Positions 26,392 to 34,536 of a DNA stretch of 64,000 bases are shown here, piece after piece. Position 1 is the stretch's first letter. Each line of letters starts with the position of its first letter. The notes under the pieces are model-generated. The model had not been told where the DNA came from. It saw only the letters and a program-made list of their open reading frames with translations, and did not search any database. A program made the translations under genes and the position numbers. This DNA is from Bosea sp. ANAM02 (lineage in GTDB: Bacteria > Pseudomonadota > Alphaproteobacteria > Rhizobiales > Beijerinckiaceae). Location: the NCBI RefSeq assembly GCF_011764485.1, contig NZ_AP022848.1:1020001-1084000 (forward strand). Direction: 5' to 3'.

Positions 26392-27921
26392 TCAACGCAG
26401 GCTGGCGCGGCCGAGCGAGACCAGCGAGCGGTTGGCGTAGATGTCGTAGCCCTGCAGGTTGCTGCGCACCGCGCTGAACAGCGTGGGATAGGCGATATGC
26501 GCCGCCGGTCCCGTGCAGCCCAGGATCTTCTGCGCGTCCCGATAGGCGGCCTGGCGTGTGGGCTTGTCCAGCGTCGAGCGGCCCTTGTCGAGCAGCGCGT
26601 CGAGTGCGGGATTGCTGTACTTGAACACGTTGGTCGAGCCGCCGGTGCGGAAGGCGCGGTAGAAATAATCGTCGGGCTCGATGCTGCCGGCATTGGTCGA
26701 GGCGAAGAGGTCGAAGTTCGAGTTGCGCCAGTCCTGCACGAACTGGCCGAGCTCCGGGTTCTTCAGCTCGACCTTGAAGCCGGCCTTGCCGAGCTGCTGC
26801 TGCACCACCTGCGCGATGTCGCGGATGTCCTGCCGCGGCAGCACGGTCATGCTGACCGTGACCGGGGTCGCGAGACCGGCTTCCTTGAGCAAGGCCTGGG
26901 CCTTGGCCGGGTCATAGGCGTAGCAGGGCAGATCCTTCACATCGACGGCCCAGTCCTTCAACACGGCCGGGAGCGGAGCCGCCGGCGTGCCGTTGCCGAA
27001 CAAGGCGGCGTCGATGATCTCCTTGCGGTTCAGCGCGTAGTTCAGCGCCTCACGCACCTTCGCATTGTCGAAAGGCGGCTTCGACGTGTTCATGCCGATC
27101 AGCGTGTAGGCGAGCTCGGTCGTCTCCTGCACCGCGATATTCGGCTTGCCCTTGAGCTGGAGGGCGGTCGCCGCATCGATATGCGGCAGCAGCGCGAACT
27201 GGCCGTTGCCGATGCCGACCTGACGGGTTGCCGCTTCCGGCACGAAGTTGAACTTCACGCCGGCGAGCTTGACCCCGGCGACGTTCCAGTAGCCGGCATG
27301 CTTGGCGAGGCGGATGAAGCCGTTCGGCTGCCATTCCTCGAACTTGAACGGGCCAGTACCCATGGGGGCGCGCTGGAGCGCATCTTTGTTGCCTTCGAGG
27401 CCGCGCGGCACGATGGCGATGCCGGTGAGCGAGGCAAGCAGCGGCGCGGAGGGCTCCTTGAGCTTCAGCTCGAGCGTCGTCGCATCGACAGCAGTCGCGC
27501 TCTCCATCGCGGAGAGGCGGCTGGCGAGCGGCGAGCCGACATCCTTCGACAGCACGCGGCGCAGCGACGAAGCCGCATCCTCGGCTTCCATCGGCTTGCC
27601 GTCATGGAAGGTGACACCGGGGCGCAGCTTGAAGGTCACGGTCCTGCCGTCGGCCGAGGCGGTCCAGGACTGGGCGAGGCCCGGGACGATGTTGAGATCC
27701 TTGTCGAGCGCGGTGAGGCCCTCGTAGATCGGGCCGAGCACGATCTGGGACGAGGCGAAGGCGGTGACGATATGGGGATCGAGCCCGGCCGGTGACGCCT
27801 CGACGGCGACCTCCAGCGTCTGGGCGGAAGCCGCGCTCGCGAGCAGCGCGAAGGCCGTCGCAGCGACGCTGCAACGCAGGGCGCGACGCAGCCCGGAACC
27901 CTGTTTCACGACACGAAGCAT
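26392..27921 (-). CDS. Periplasmic substrate-binding protein, family 5
   Basis: 509-residue solute-binding protein of the DppA/OppA family. The signal peptide is residues 1 to about 34 (RRALRCSVAATAFALLASAASA). Then TLEVAVEASPAGLDPHIV and LAQSWTASADGRTVTFKLR, as in this family. AGGAGGGG five bases before the ATG at 27921 fixes the start; the frame is open 24 codons further up. It shares its promoter region with the divergent anmK, which points to cell-wall fragments as ligand. This recalls the YejABEF/YepA muropeptide importers known from Agrobacterium, but the relation is inferred. Confidence 0.9.
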   Translation of the reverse strand: MLRVVKQGSGLRRALRCSVAATAFALLASAASAQTLEVAVEASPAGLDPHIVTAFASSQIVLGPIYEGLTALDKDLNIVPGLAQSWTASADGRTVTFKLRPGVTFHDGKPMEAEDAASSLRRVLSKDVGSPLASRLSAMESATAVDATTLELKLKEPSAPLLASLTGIAIVPRGLEGNKDALQRAPMGTGPFKFEEWQPNGFIRLAKHAGYWNVAGVKLAGVKFNFVPEAATRQVGIGNGQFALLPHIDAATALQLKGKPNIAVQETTELAYTLIGMNTSKPPFDNAKVREALNYALNRKEIIDAALFGNGTPAAPLPAVLKDWAVDVKDLPCYAYDPAKAQALLKEAGLATPVTVSMTVLPRQDIRDIAQVVQQQLGKAGFKVELKNPELGQFVQDWRNSNFDLFASTNAGSIEPDDYFYRAFRTGGSTNVFKYSNPALDALLDKGRSTLDKPTRQAAYRDAQKILGCTGPAAHIAYPTLFSAVRSNLQGYDIYANRSLVSLGRASLR

Positions 27922-27985
27922 GACAACCCCTCCTGATGTTGATGGACGGCGCCTGTTCCGACGCTCGTATGAACCCGATCGCATA

Positions 27986-28002
27986 TGGACCACTTGCGGA
28001 CC
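27986..28002 (-). promoter_or_regulatory. Predicted operator between binding-protein gene and anmK
   Basis: Read on the minus strand it is TGGTCC-N5-TGGTCC... (first box followed by GCAAG, second by ATATG), a direct repeat with 11-base period. It matches the sites at 15578 and 30393. It sits in the 158-base divergent promoter region, so one site could control both genes. Confidence 0.55.
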
Positions 28003-28079
28003 AATCTGGACAAGGCTTAACCGATCGCCTAGAGCCGGTGCAAGCCTCGAAGCAGCGACTCCGGGGTTACAGGGGCGAA

Positions 28080-29189
28080 ATGACGATGCGTGACCTCGAC
28101 AAGCCCGTATTGACCGCGATCGGCGTGATCAGCGGCACCTCGATGGACGCGATCGATGTCTCGATCGTCGAAAGTGATGGGCGCGATCGGCTCAGCTTCG
28201 GCGCCGGCGCCGGCTATCCCTATCCGCCCGAGACCCGCCGCCAGTTGCAGGCGCTGGTCGCCGAGGCCGAGCGCGCGCTGACCGAGCCGCTGGTCGAGCT
28301 CGAAGCCGCGGTGACCGCGGCCCATCTCGACGCGGTCCGGCGCTTCATGGCCGAGCAGGGCATTAAGCCGGAGAGCGTCGATCTCGTCGGTCTCCACGGC
28401 CAGACCGTCTATCACCGCCCCGAAATCCGCTTCACTCGCCAGTTGATCGACGGGCCGGCGGTGGCGCAGGCGCTCGGCATCCCGACCGTCGACGGCTTCC
28501 GCCATGCCGATGTCGAGGCCGGCGGCGAGGGGGCGCCCTTCGCGCCGCTCTATCATCGGGCGCTGGCCCAGGGGCTGGAGCAGCCGTTGATGGTGCTCAA
28601 CCTGGGCGGCGTCGGCAATGTCACCTATATCGACGGCGAGGAGGTGATCGCCTTCGACACCGGCCCGGCCAGCGCCATTCTCGACGATTTCGTCCTGCGC
28701 CGCCTCGGCAGGACCTATGATGCCGACGGCACACTGGCTGCGAGCGGCAAGGTGCGCGAGGACCTCGTCGCCGACTTCATGGTCAATCCCTATTTCGACC
28801 GGCCGGCGCCCAAGTCGCTGGACCGCAACGATTTCCACCGCCGCGCCCAGGTGGTCGAAGCACTCTCCGATGCCGATGGAGCGGCGACGCTCGCAGCCTT
28901 CACGGTCGAGAGCGTGGTCGATGCGCTCCGGCATGTGCCGAAGGCGCCGCGGCGCTGGCTCGTCACCGGCGGCGGGCGTCTCAACGGACATTTCATGCGC
29001 CGCCTGCATGAGCGCCTCGGCGTGCCGGTCGAGCCGGTCGAAGCGGCGGGCTGGGCCGGCGATGTCATCGAGGCTCAGACCTTCGGCTATCTCGCGATCC
29101 GCTCGGTGAAGGGTCTGCCGCTCAGCCTGCCCGGCACGACAGGGGTGCCGCAGCCGTTGACGGGCGGGCGGTTGAACCTGCCGGGATAG
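28080..29189 (+). CDS. anmK: Anhydro-N-acetylmuramic acid kinase AnmK
   Basis: 369-residue kinase that opens and phosphorylates 1,6-anhydro-MurNAc to MurNAc-6-phosphate in peptidoglycan recycling. The ATP-site GVISGTSMDAIDVS near the N terminus is diagnostic. GLHGQTVYHRP, VLNLGGVGNVTYI, AFDTGPASAILDDF and GGGRLNGHFM follow. The usual TGPGN is TGPAS here. AGGGG five bases before ATG 28080 supports this start. The product is the substrate of MurQ at 30.4 kb. Transcribed away from the peptide-type importer with a shared operator. Confidence 0.94.
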   Translation: MTMRDLDKPVLTAIGVISGTSMDAIDVSIVESDGRDRLSFGAGAGYPYPPETRRQLQALVAEAERALTEPLVELEAAVTAAHLDAVRRFMAEQGIKPESVDLVGLHGQTVYHRPEIRFTRQLIDGPAVAQALGIPTVDGFRHADVEAGGEGAPFAPLYHRALAQGLEQPLMVLNLGGVGNVTYIDGEEVIAFDTGPASAILDDFVLRRLGRTYDADGTLAASGKVREDLVADFMVNPYFDRPAPKSLDRNDFHRRAQVVEALSDADGAATLAAFTVESVVDALRHVPKAPRRWLVTGGGRLNGHFMRRLHERLGVPVEPVEAAGWAGDVIEAQTFGYLAIRSVKGLPLSLPGTTGVPQPLTGGRLNLPG

Positions 29190-29217
29190 AGCCTGCTGAT
29201 TTTTCGCGGCACCACGC

Positions 29218-29365
29218 CGTCATTCCGGGGCTTCGCGCAGCGAAGAGCCCGGAACCCAGAGCCGATGGCGTTTCCGAAGAGGGCGCGGTTAGGCGGCAAA
29301 TCAAGCGATGAGCGGCATCGGTTCTGGGTTCCGGGCTCAGGCCTGCGGCCTGCCCCGGAATGACG
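29218..29365. repeat. Long intergenic palindrome (REP-like element)
   Basis: Between the convergent ends of anmK and the EamA transporter. The left arm starts CGTCATTCCGGGGC and contains GAGCCCGGAACCCAGA; the right arm is its reverse complement, ending GCCCCGGAATGACG, with about 50 bases between. Shares GTCATTCCGGG...CTTCGC...GCGAAG with the element at 58493. Can also act as a two-way terminator. Confidence 0.75.
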
Positions 29366-29458
29366 GCAGAGGTTCTGCCGACCTCGTCTTCAGCAACGGC
29401 CCTTCCGTCAAAAGCGTCATTGCTTCGTCGCTGCACTCCTCCGGTCCAGGGCAAAATC

Positions 29459-30358
29459 TTAGCGCCTGAGCAGCCAGCAGGCGCCGATGATCAGCACCGC
29501 GCCGATCGTGGCCTGCGGCGTCGGCAATTCCGTGAAGAAGACGAGGCCGATCAGGATCGCCCAGATCAGCCCGGTATATTCGACTGCGACGAGGCGGCTC
29601 GCTTCGCCCCGCGCAAAGGCCAGCGCCAGCGCGACATGGCCGGCAAGGCCCAGCGCACCGATCAGGATGAAGGCCGGCCAATCGGCCGATGCGATCGGCG
29701 CCCAGAACAAGGCCGACGGCAGGGCGAGGATGGCGGCCGGGATCGCCGACTGGAACAGCGCGATCGTCAGGGGCGGATCGCCGCGCTTGGCGCGCTGGCG
29801 CAGGAGCACGATGGAGAGGGCATAGGCGAGGGCGCAGCCGAGCACGGCGGCGATGCCGAGCGCCCGCTCCGGCGCGATCGTCGCCAGACTGAAGCCGCCC
29901 GCCGTGATCATGACGCCGGCGAAGCCGATCGCGAGGGCGAAATAGACCATGGGCTTCGGCCGTTCGCCCAGCAGCGGAATGGCGATCAGCGCGACCAGAA
30001 GCGGCGCGATGAAGGAGATGATGAAGACCTCGGCCAGCGGCAGGATCCCGAGCCCGTAGAAGAAGCCGAGTGTCGAAAGCGCGACCAGGACGCCGCGCAG
30101 CAGGTTGCCGGTGATCACGCCTCGATCCGGCAGCGGCGCGCGCAGGGCGAGGAAGAGCAGGGCGCCCATCGCCGCCGTCACCGCGAAGCGAAGGAAGGTC
30201 AGGTGCAGCGCGCTGTAGCGCGGCGACAGCTCCTTCACGACGCCGTCCATCACTGTGAGCAGGGCGATGCCGACGAGGCCGAGCAGGAAGGGCGGGACGG
30301 CGGCCGTGAGGCGGGCGGCGCGAAGGGACAAGGAAATCTGCGGTTCTGGCTGCGACAT
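29459..30358 (-). CDS. EamA/DMT-family transporter
   Basis: 299-residue membrane protein with ten hydrophobic helices arranged as two EamA repeats (about 20-150 and 165-295). Contains LSTLGFFYGLGILPLAEVFII and VEYTGLIWAILIGLVFFTE, typical of DMT-family metabolite exporters. It faces murQ across a shared promoter region but is not obviously part of the recycling pathway. Substrate unknown. Confidence 0.88.
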   Translation of the reverse strand: MSQPEPQISLSLRAARLTAAVPPFLLGLVGIALLTVMDGVVKELSPRYSALHLTFLRFAVTAAMGALLFLALRAPLPDRGVITGNLLRGVLVALSTLGFFYGLGILPLAEVFIISFIAPLLVALIAIPLLGERPKPMVYFALAIGFAGVMITAGGFSLATIAPERALGIAAVLGCALAYALSIVLLRQRAKRGDPPLTIALFQSAIPAAILALPSALFWAPIASADWPAFILIGALGLAGHVALALAFARGEASRLVAVEYTGLIWAILIGLVFFTELPTPQATIGAVLIIGACWLLRR

Positions 30359-30392
30359 GGCTTCCCTGTCCGCTTCCGGCTTGCTACTGGGC

Positions 30393-30414
30393 CAAAGTGG
30401 ACTTAATTTGGTCT
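30393..30414 (+). promoter_or_regulatory. Predicted operator/promoter upstream of murQ
   Basis: TGGACT-N5-TGGTCT with 11-base period; the first box is imperfect. It overlaps a possible promoter (TTGCTA, 17 bases, TAATTT). It matches the site at 15578 at 16 of 22 positions, with TTCCGGCTTG upstream in both. Inferred autoregulation by the GntR encoded in the same operon. Confidence 0.6.
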
Positions 30415-30432
30415 GGTCACAAGAGGCAGTTC

Positions 30433-31353
30433 ATGGCGACGGAAGATGTCAGCGCACGCTTTCAGGATCTTGATGCCTGGGGCGATCTCGATATCCTGAA
30501 GGCGCTCTACGAAGGCCAGCTCGCGGCGGTCGCGGCGATCGCGACCTCACTGCCGGCGATCGCGGAGGCCGTCGCAGCCGCCGTGCCGCGGCTGGAGGCC
30601 GGCGGGCGGCTGATCTATGCCGGCGCCGGTACCTCCGGACGCATCGGCGTCCAGGACGGGGCCGAATTGACGCCGACCTTCGACTGGCCGGAAGAGCGCC
30701 TCGGCTTCGCCATCGCCGGCGGCGACGAGGCGATCCTCCATGCGGTCGAGAATGCCGAGGATTCGGTCGATGACGGCACCGAGGCGATGCGCCGGGCCGG
30801 GATCGGTCCGAACGACGTCGTCATCGGCCTCGCCGCCAGCGGCCGCACGCCCTACACGCTCGCGGCGATCGGCGAGGCCAAGGCGCGCGGCGCGCTGACG
30901 CTCGGCGTCGCCAACAACCGCGGCTCGGCGCTGCTGCGCACCGCCGATCTCGGCATCCTCATCGAGACCGGCGAAGAGGTCGTCGCCGGCTCGACCCGGA
31001 TGAAGGCGGGAACAGCGCAGAAGATCGTGCTCAACCTGTTCTCGACGCTGCTGATGATCCGGCTGGGCCGCGTCTATCGCGGGCTGATGGTCCATATGCG
31101 GGCGACCAATGCCAAGCTCCGGCATCGCGCGGCCGAGATGGTCGACATGATCACCGGCTGCGGCATGGAGGCTGCGGCCCGGCATCTCGACCGCGCCCGC
31201 GGCGACGTCAAGCGCGCTGCATTGCTGGCGAGCGGCGCCGATGCCGCGCTCGCCGAAACGCTGCTTGCCCGCCATCGCGGCAATCTGCGCCTCGCGCTCG
31301 TCGATCTCGGCGCCGGGCCGGCTTCGCAAGCCACGCCCAAGGCGGCGTCATGA
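30433..31353 (+). CDS. murQ: N-acetylmuramic acid 6-phosphate etherase MurQ
   Basis: 306-residue SIS-domain lyase that removes lactate from MurNAc-6-phosphate to give GlcNAc-6-phosphate. GAGTSGRIGVQDGAE, then LTPTFDWP and the acid/base ENAEDS segment match the family; AASGRTPYTLAAI and AGSTRMKAGTAQK are the sugar-phosphate sites. GAGG seven bases upstream selects ATG 30433 over 30397. First gene of murQ-gntR-SIS-nagA, all overlapping by one to four bases. It links AnmK to NagA. Confidence 0.94.
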   Translation: MATEDVSARFQDLDAWGDLDILKALYEGQLAAVAAIATSLPAIAEAVAAAVPRLEAGGRLIYAGAGTSGRIGVQDGAELTPTFDWPEERLGFAIAGGDEAILHAVENAEDSVDDGTEAMRRAGIGPNDVVIGLAASGRTPYTLAAIGEAKARGALTLGVANNRGSALLRTADLGILIETGEEVVAGSTRMKAGTAQKIVLNLFSTLLMIRLGRVYRGLMVHMRATNAKLRHRAAEMVDMITGCGMEAAARHLDRARGDVKRAALLASGADAALAETLLARHRGNLRLALVDLGAGPASQATPKAAS

Positions 31354-32183
31354 ACGAGGCCGCGCCCGGACGTGGTTCGCGGCGTCCGCGCGAGGCCGCC
31401 TCCGGGACCGCGCCCGAAGCGATGACGACCAAGCAGCAGGCGATCCTGCAGGCATTGGCCGGCGACGACCCGACGCCGCGCTATCTCAGGCTCGCCGGCG
31501 CGCTGGCCCGATTGATCGAGAGCGACGTTTTCCAGCCGGGCGACGCGGTTCCCTCCGAACGCGATCTGGCGCAGCTCACCGGCTATGCCCGCGTCACCGT
31601 GCGAAACGCCATCGACGAGTTGATTCGCAGCGGCACCCTGTCGCGCCGCCATGGTTCGGGCACCTTCGTCGCCTCGCGCATCGAGCAGCCGCTCTCGGTG
31701 CTGGCGAGCTTCTCGACCGATATCGAGAATCGCGGCGGCCGGCCCGGTTCGATCTGGCTCTCGCGCGAGCTCGCGCGGCCGAAGCCGCAGGAATCGATGG
31801 CGCTCGGGCTCGGGCCGGGCGACAGCGTCGTACGCCTGACCCGCGTCAGGACCGCCGATGGCGAGCCGCTGGCGATCGAGTGCGCGGTCGTGCCCGCCAG
31901 CATCCTGCCGTCTCCGGACCTCGTCGAGATGTCGCTCTATGCCGCTCTCGCGCAGCGTGGCGCGGTGCCCGCCCATGGCGTGCAGCGTATCCATGCCGGC
32001 CTCGCCACGGCCGAGGAGGCCCGGCATCTCGGCGTGCCGGCCGGCAGCGCCCTGCTCCGGATCGAGCGGCGCGCCTTTCTCGCCAACGGAAAGCCGGTCG
32101 AGTTCACGGTCTCCGCCTATCGCGGCGATCGCTACGATTTCGTCGCGACCCTGAAGGGTGAAGCCATGGGGCCGCAATCATGA
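31350..32183 (+). CDS. GntR/HutC-family regulator with UTRA domain
   Basis: 277-residue repressor type. A winged helix at about 45-108 (VPSERDLAQLTGYARVTVRN, HGSGTFV) is followed by a UTRA effector domain to about 265. The N terminus is about 24 residues longer than usual; an internal ATG at 31422 is an alternative start. Coupled by ATGA to murQ before and to the SIS gene after. HutC-type regulators near nag genes usually sense an amino-sugar phosphate. The TGGTYC-N5-TGGTCY sites at 15.6, 28.0 and 30.4 kb are the likely targets. Confidence 0.9.
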   Translation: MNEAAPGRGSRRPREAASGTAPEAMTTKQQAILQALAGDDPTPRYLRLAGALARLIESDVFQPGDAVPSERDLAQLTGYARVTVRNAIDELIRSGTLSRRHGSGTFVASRIEQPLSVLASFSTDIENRGGRPGSIWLSRELARPKPQESMALGLGPGDSVVRLTRVRTADGEPLAIECAVVPASILPSPDLVEMSLYAALAQRGAVPAHGVQRIHAGLATAEEARHLGVPAGSALLRIERRAFLANGKPVEFTVSAYRGDRYDFVATLKGEAMGPQS

Positions 32184-33211
32184 CCCGTTCAGACGCTCCG
32201 GGCACGCGCATGTCGCGCGAGGTCGCGGAAATCCCGCAAGCCGCCGCCCGCCTGCTGGACGAGGGGCGGGTCGCGATCGCGCAGGTTGCGGCAGCGATCG
32301 ACATGGGCCGCGTCAGCCATGCGGTGGTCAGCGGCCGCGGCAGCTCCGGCCACGCCGGCACCTATCTGCGCTATCTCATCGAAACACGCCTCGGCCTGAG
32401 CGCCGCGCCCGCAGCCCCCTCGGTGGTGACGCGCTACGGTGCGAGCCCTCGCCTCGGTGAGGCGCTCTACATCCTGATCTCGCAATCCGGCCGCAGCCCC
32501 GATCTGGTCGCCGCCGCCGAGCAGGCGACGGCGGCCGGCGCGCAGACCATCGCCATCGTCAACGATGCGGGTTCGCCCGCAGCGCGGGCCTGCCGCCATG
32601 TCATCCCGATCGCCGCCGGGCCGGAGCTCGCGGTGGCCGCAACCAAGACGGTGATCAACACCATGCTGGCCGGCCTGCTGCTGGTCGGCGCCCTCGAGCA
32701 GGACAAGGCGCTCGCCGCCGTGGCGAAAACCGCGCCGGAACGGCTGGCGCAGGCGCTCGCCCTCGACTGGTCGCCCTGGGCGCGTCGCCTGTCCGGCGCT
32801 CCCGCCGGCTTCGTGATCGGGCGCGGGCTCAGCCTGGGCTCCGCCCGCGAGGCGGCGCTCAAGGCTGCTGAGGTGCTGGGCGTGCCGGCGCTCGCCTATA
32901 GCGCTGCCGAGGTCCTGCACGGTCCCAAGGCGGCGATCCGCAGCGAGCATCCGATCCTCGGGCTCAATGCCGGCGGCGAGGTGTCCGACAGCATCGAAGA
33001 CGCTCTGGCGACGCTGACTCGTCAGGGCAGCCCGGTCTTCTCGGGCTCCGGCACGAAGCCGAGCCTGCCGGGATTAGGCCCGGGCGATCCGGCGCTCGAC
33101 GCGATCGCGCTGCTGGTGCCGGTCTATCGCGCGCTCGAGGCCGAAGCCGCCCGGCTCGGCCGCGATGTCGACAGCCCGCCCGGCCTGCGCAAGGTCACGG
33201 AGACGCTGTGA
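32180..33211 (+). CDS. SIS-domain glucosamine-6-phosphate deaminase (NagB-II type)
   Basis: 343 residues with two SIS domains like the isomerase half of GlmS (GRGSSGHAGTYLRYL, LISQSGRSPDLVAAAEQA, GRGLSLGSAREAALKAAEVL), but without the glutaminase domain. Such proteins beside nagA deaminate GlcN-6-phosphate to fructose-6-phosphate. It replaces a classic NagB, which is absent here. The ATG overlaps the gntR stop; an internal ATG at 32210 is possible. Followed directly by nagA (TGATG). Confidence 0.88.
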   Translation: MTRSDAPGTRMSREVAEIPQAAARLLDEGRVAIAQVAAAIDMGRVSHAVVSGRGSSGHAGTYLRYLIETRLGLSAAPAAPSVVTRYGASPRLGEALYILISQSGRSPDLVAAAEQATAAGAQTIAIVNDAGSPAARACRHVIPIAAGPELAVAATKTVINTMLAGLLLVGALEQDKALAAVAKTAPERLAQALALDWSPWARRLSGAPAGFVIGRGLSLGSAREAALKAAEVLGVPALAYSAAEVLHGPKAAIRSEHPILGLNAGGEVSDSIEDALATLTRQGSPVFSGSGTKPSLPGLGPGDPALDAIALLVPVYRALEAEAARLGRDVDSPPGLRKVTETL

Positions 33212-34338
33212 TGGCGGCCGCCCGGCAAGCCTGGCGCGCGCGGCGCCTGTTCGACGGCATGCGGATCCTGGACGACAGGATCGTCGTCGCCGAGGACGAC
33301 ATAGTCACTGCGGTGCTTTGCGGCGATGCTACGCCCGATTGCGCGACCGAGGACCTGCCCGAGGATGCCGTGCTGGCACCGGGCTTCATCGATGTCCAAG
33401 TCAATGGCGGCGGCGGCGTCATGCTGAACGACAGCCTCTCGGCCGAGGGCATCGCCACGATCGCGGCCGCCCATGCAAGCTTCGGCACGCGCTTCCTGCT
33501 GCCGACCCTGATCAGCGCCAGCCGCGCCGATATCGCCCGCGCGATCGCCGCGGTGCGGGAGGCGATCGCGCAGGGCGTGCCCGGCGTGCTCGGCGTGCAT
33601 CTCGAAGGCCCCTTCATCAATCCCGAGCGCAACGGCGCCCACCCGCTCGCCAACCTGCTGCGGCCCGAGTCCTCGGATATCGACCTGCTCGCATCGCTCG
33701 GCTCCGCCGGCGTGACGCTGGTGACGCTCGCACCGGAGCGCGTGCCGGAGGGCTTCATCCGCGCCCTGGTCGATCGCGGCGTCAGGGTCTGCGCCGGCCA
33801 CAGCAACGCCACCGCCGCGGAGATGGCGCGGGCCCGCGCCGAAGGGCTCTCCGGCGTCACGCATCTGTTCAACGCCATGTCGCAGCTCGGCTCGCGCGAG
33901 CCCGGCGTGGTTGGCGCGGCGATGTCCGATCCCGGCCTCGCCGCCGGCATCATCGCCGACGGCCATCATGTCGCCTGGCCCTCCTTCCAGGCCGCCTTTC
34001 GCGCTATCGGGCCGCAGAAGATGATGCTCGTCACCGATGCCATGGCGACGATCGGCGCGCCGCGCGACGCCTTCGAGCTGTTCGGCGAGACGATCCATGT
34101 CAGCGAAGGGCGCCTGGTCAATGGCGAAGGCCGGCTGGCCGGAGCCCATCTCGACATGAGCGCCGCGATCCTGAATGCACATCTCCATGGCGGCGCCTCG
34201 CTGGACCAGGCTTTGACGATGGCGACCGCGGCGCCGGCTGCCTTTCTTGGTCTCTCCTGCAGTCATGGCCGGATCGCGCCGGGCCGGAAAGCCGCTTTTT
34301 CGATGTTGCGCACCACGCCCGCCGCGTCCTTGTCGTAA
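33211..34338 (+). CDS. nagA: N-acetylglucosamine-6-phosphate deacetylase NagA
   Basis: 375-residue amidohydrolase-fold deacetylase converting GlcNAc-6-phosphate to GlcN-6-phosphate. Metal and catalytic motifs: GFIDVQVNGGGG, HLEGPFINP with Glu132, GHSNA, HLFNAM, ADGHHV and VTDAM with catalytic Asp276. The ATG overlaps the SIS stop; a GTG one codon earlier is an alternative. Last gene of the murQ operon; it receives GlcNAc-6-phosphate from MurQ, NanE and the BadF kinases, so it is the meeting point of the region. Confidence 0.94.
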   Translation: MAAARQAWRARRLFDGMRILDDRIVVAEDDIVTAVLCGDATPDCATEDLPEDAVLAPGFIDVQVNGGGGVMLNDSLSAEGIATIAAAHASFGTRFLLPTLISASRADIARAIAAVREAIAQGVPGVLGVHLEGPFINPERNGAHPLANLLRPESSDIDLLASLGSAGVTLVTLAPERVPEGFIRALVDRGVRVCAGHSNATAAEMARARAEGLSGVTHLFNAMSQLGSREPGVVGAAMSDPGLAAGIIADGHHVAWPSFQAAFRAIGPQKMMLVTDAMATIGAPRDAFELFGETIHVSEGRLVNGEGRLAGAHLDMSAAILNAHLHGGASLDQALTMATAAPAAFLGLSCSHGRIAPGRKAAFSMLRTTPAASLS

Positions 34339-34536
34339 CCGACTGCACTCCGGCTGATCCCATCGGCTATCTGCCGGTCGTGCTGAGTGGGACGTCGGAT
34401 CCATAGCGGCTTCCGTCGATCGATTAGCCGGCTTGAATTTGGAGCGATGCCATTCGTCCGATAGATTCGCGGAGCTTGCCCGCGATCCTGCGGAGAGGCG
34501 TGCGCGGATAAGACGAACCTGCGAAGGTCCATCCCG

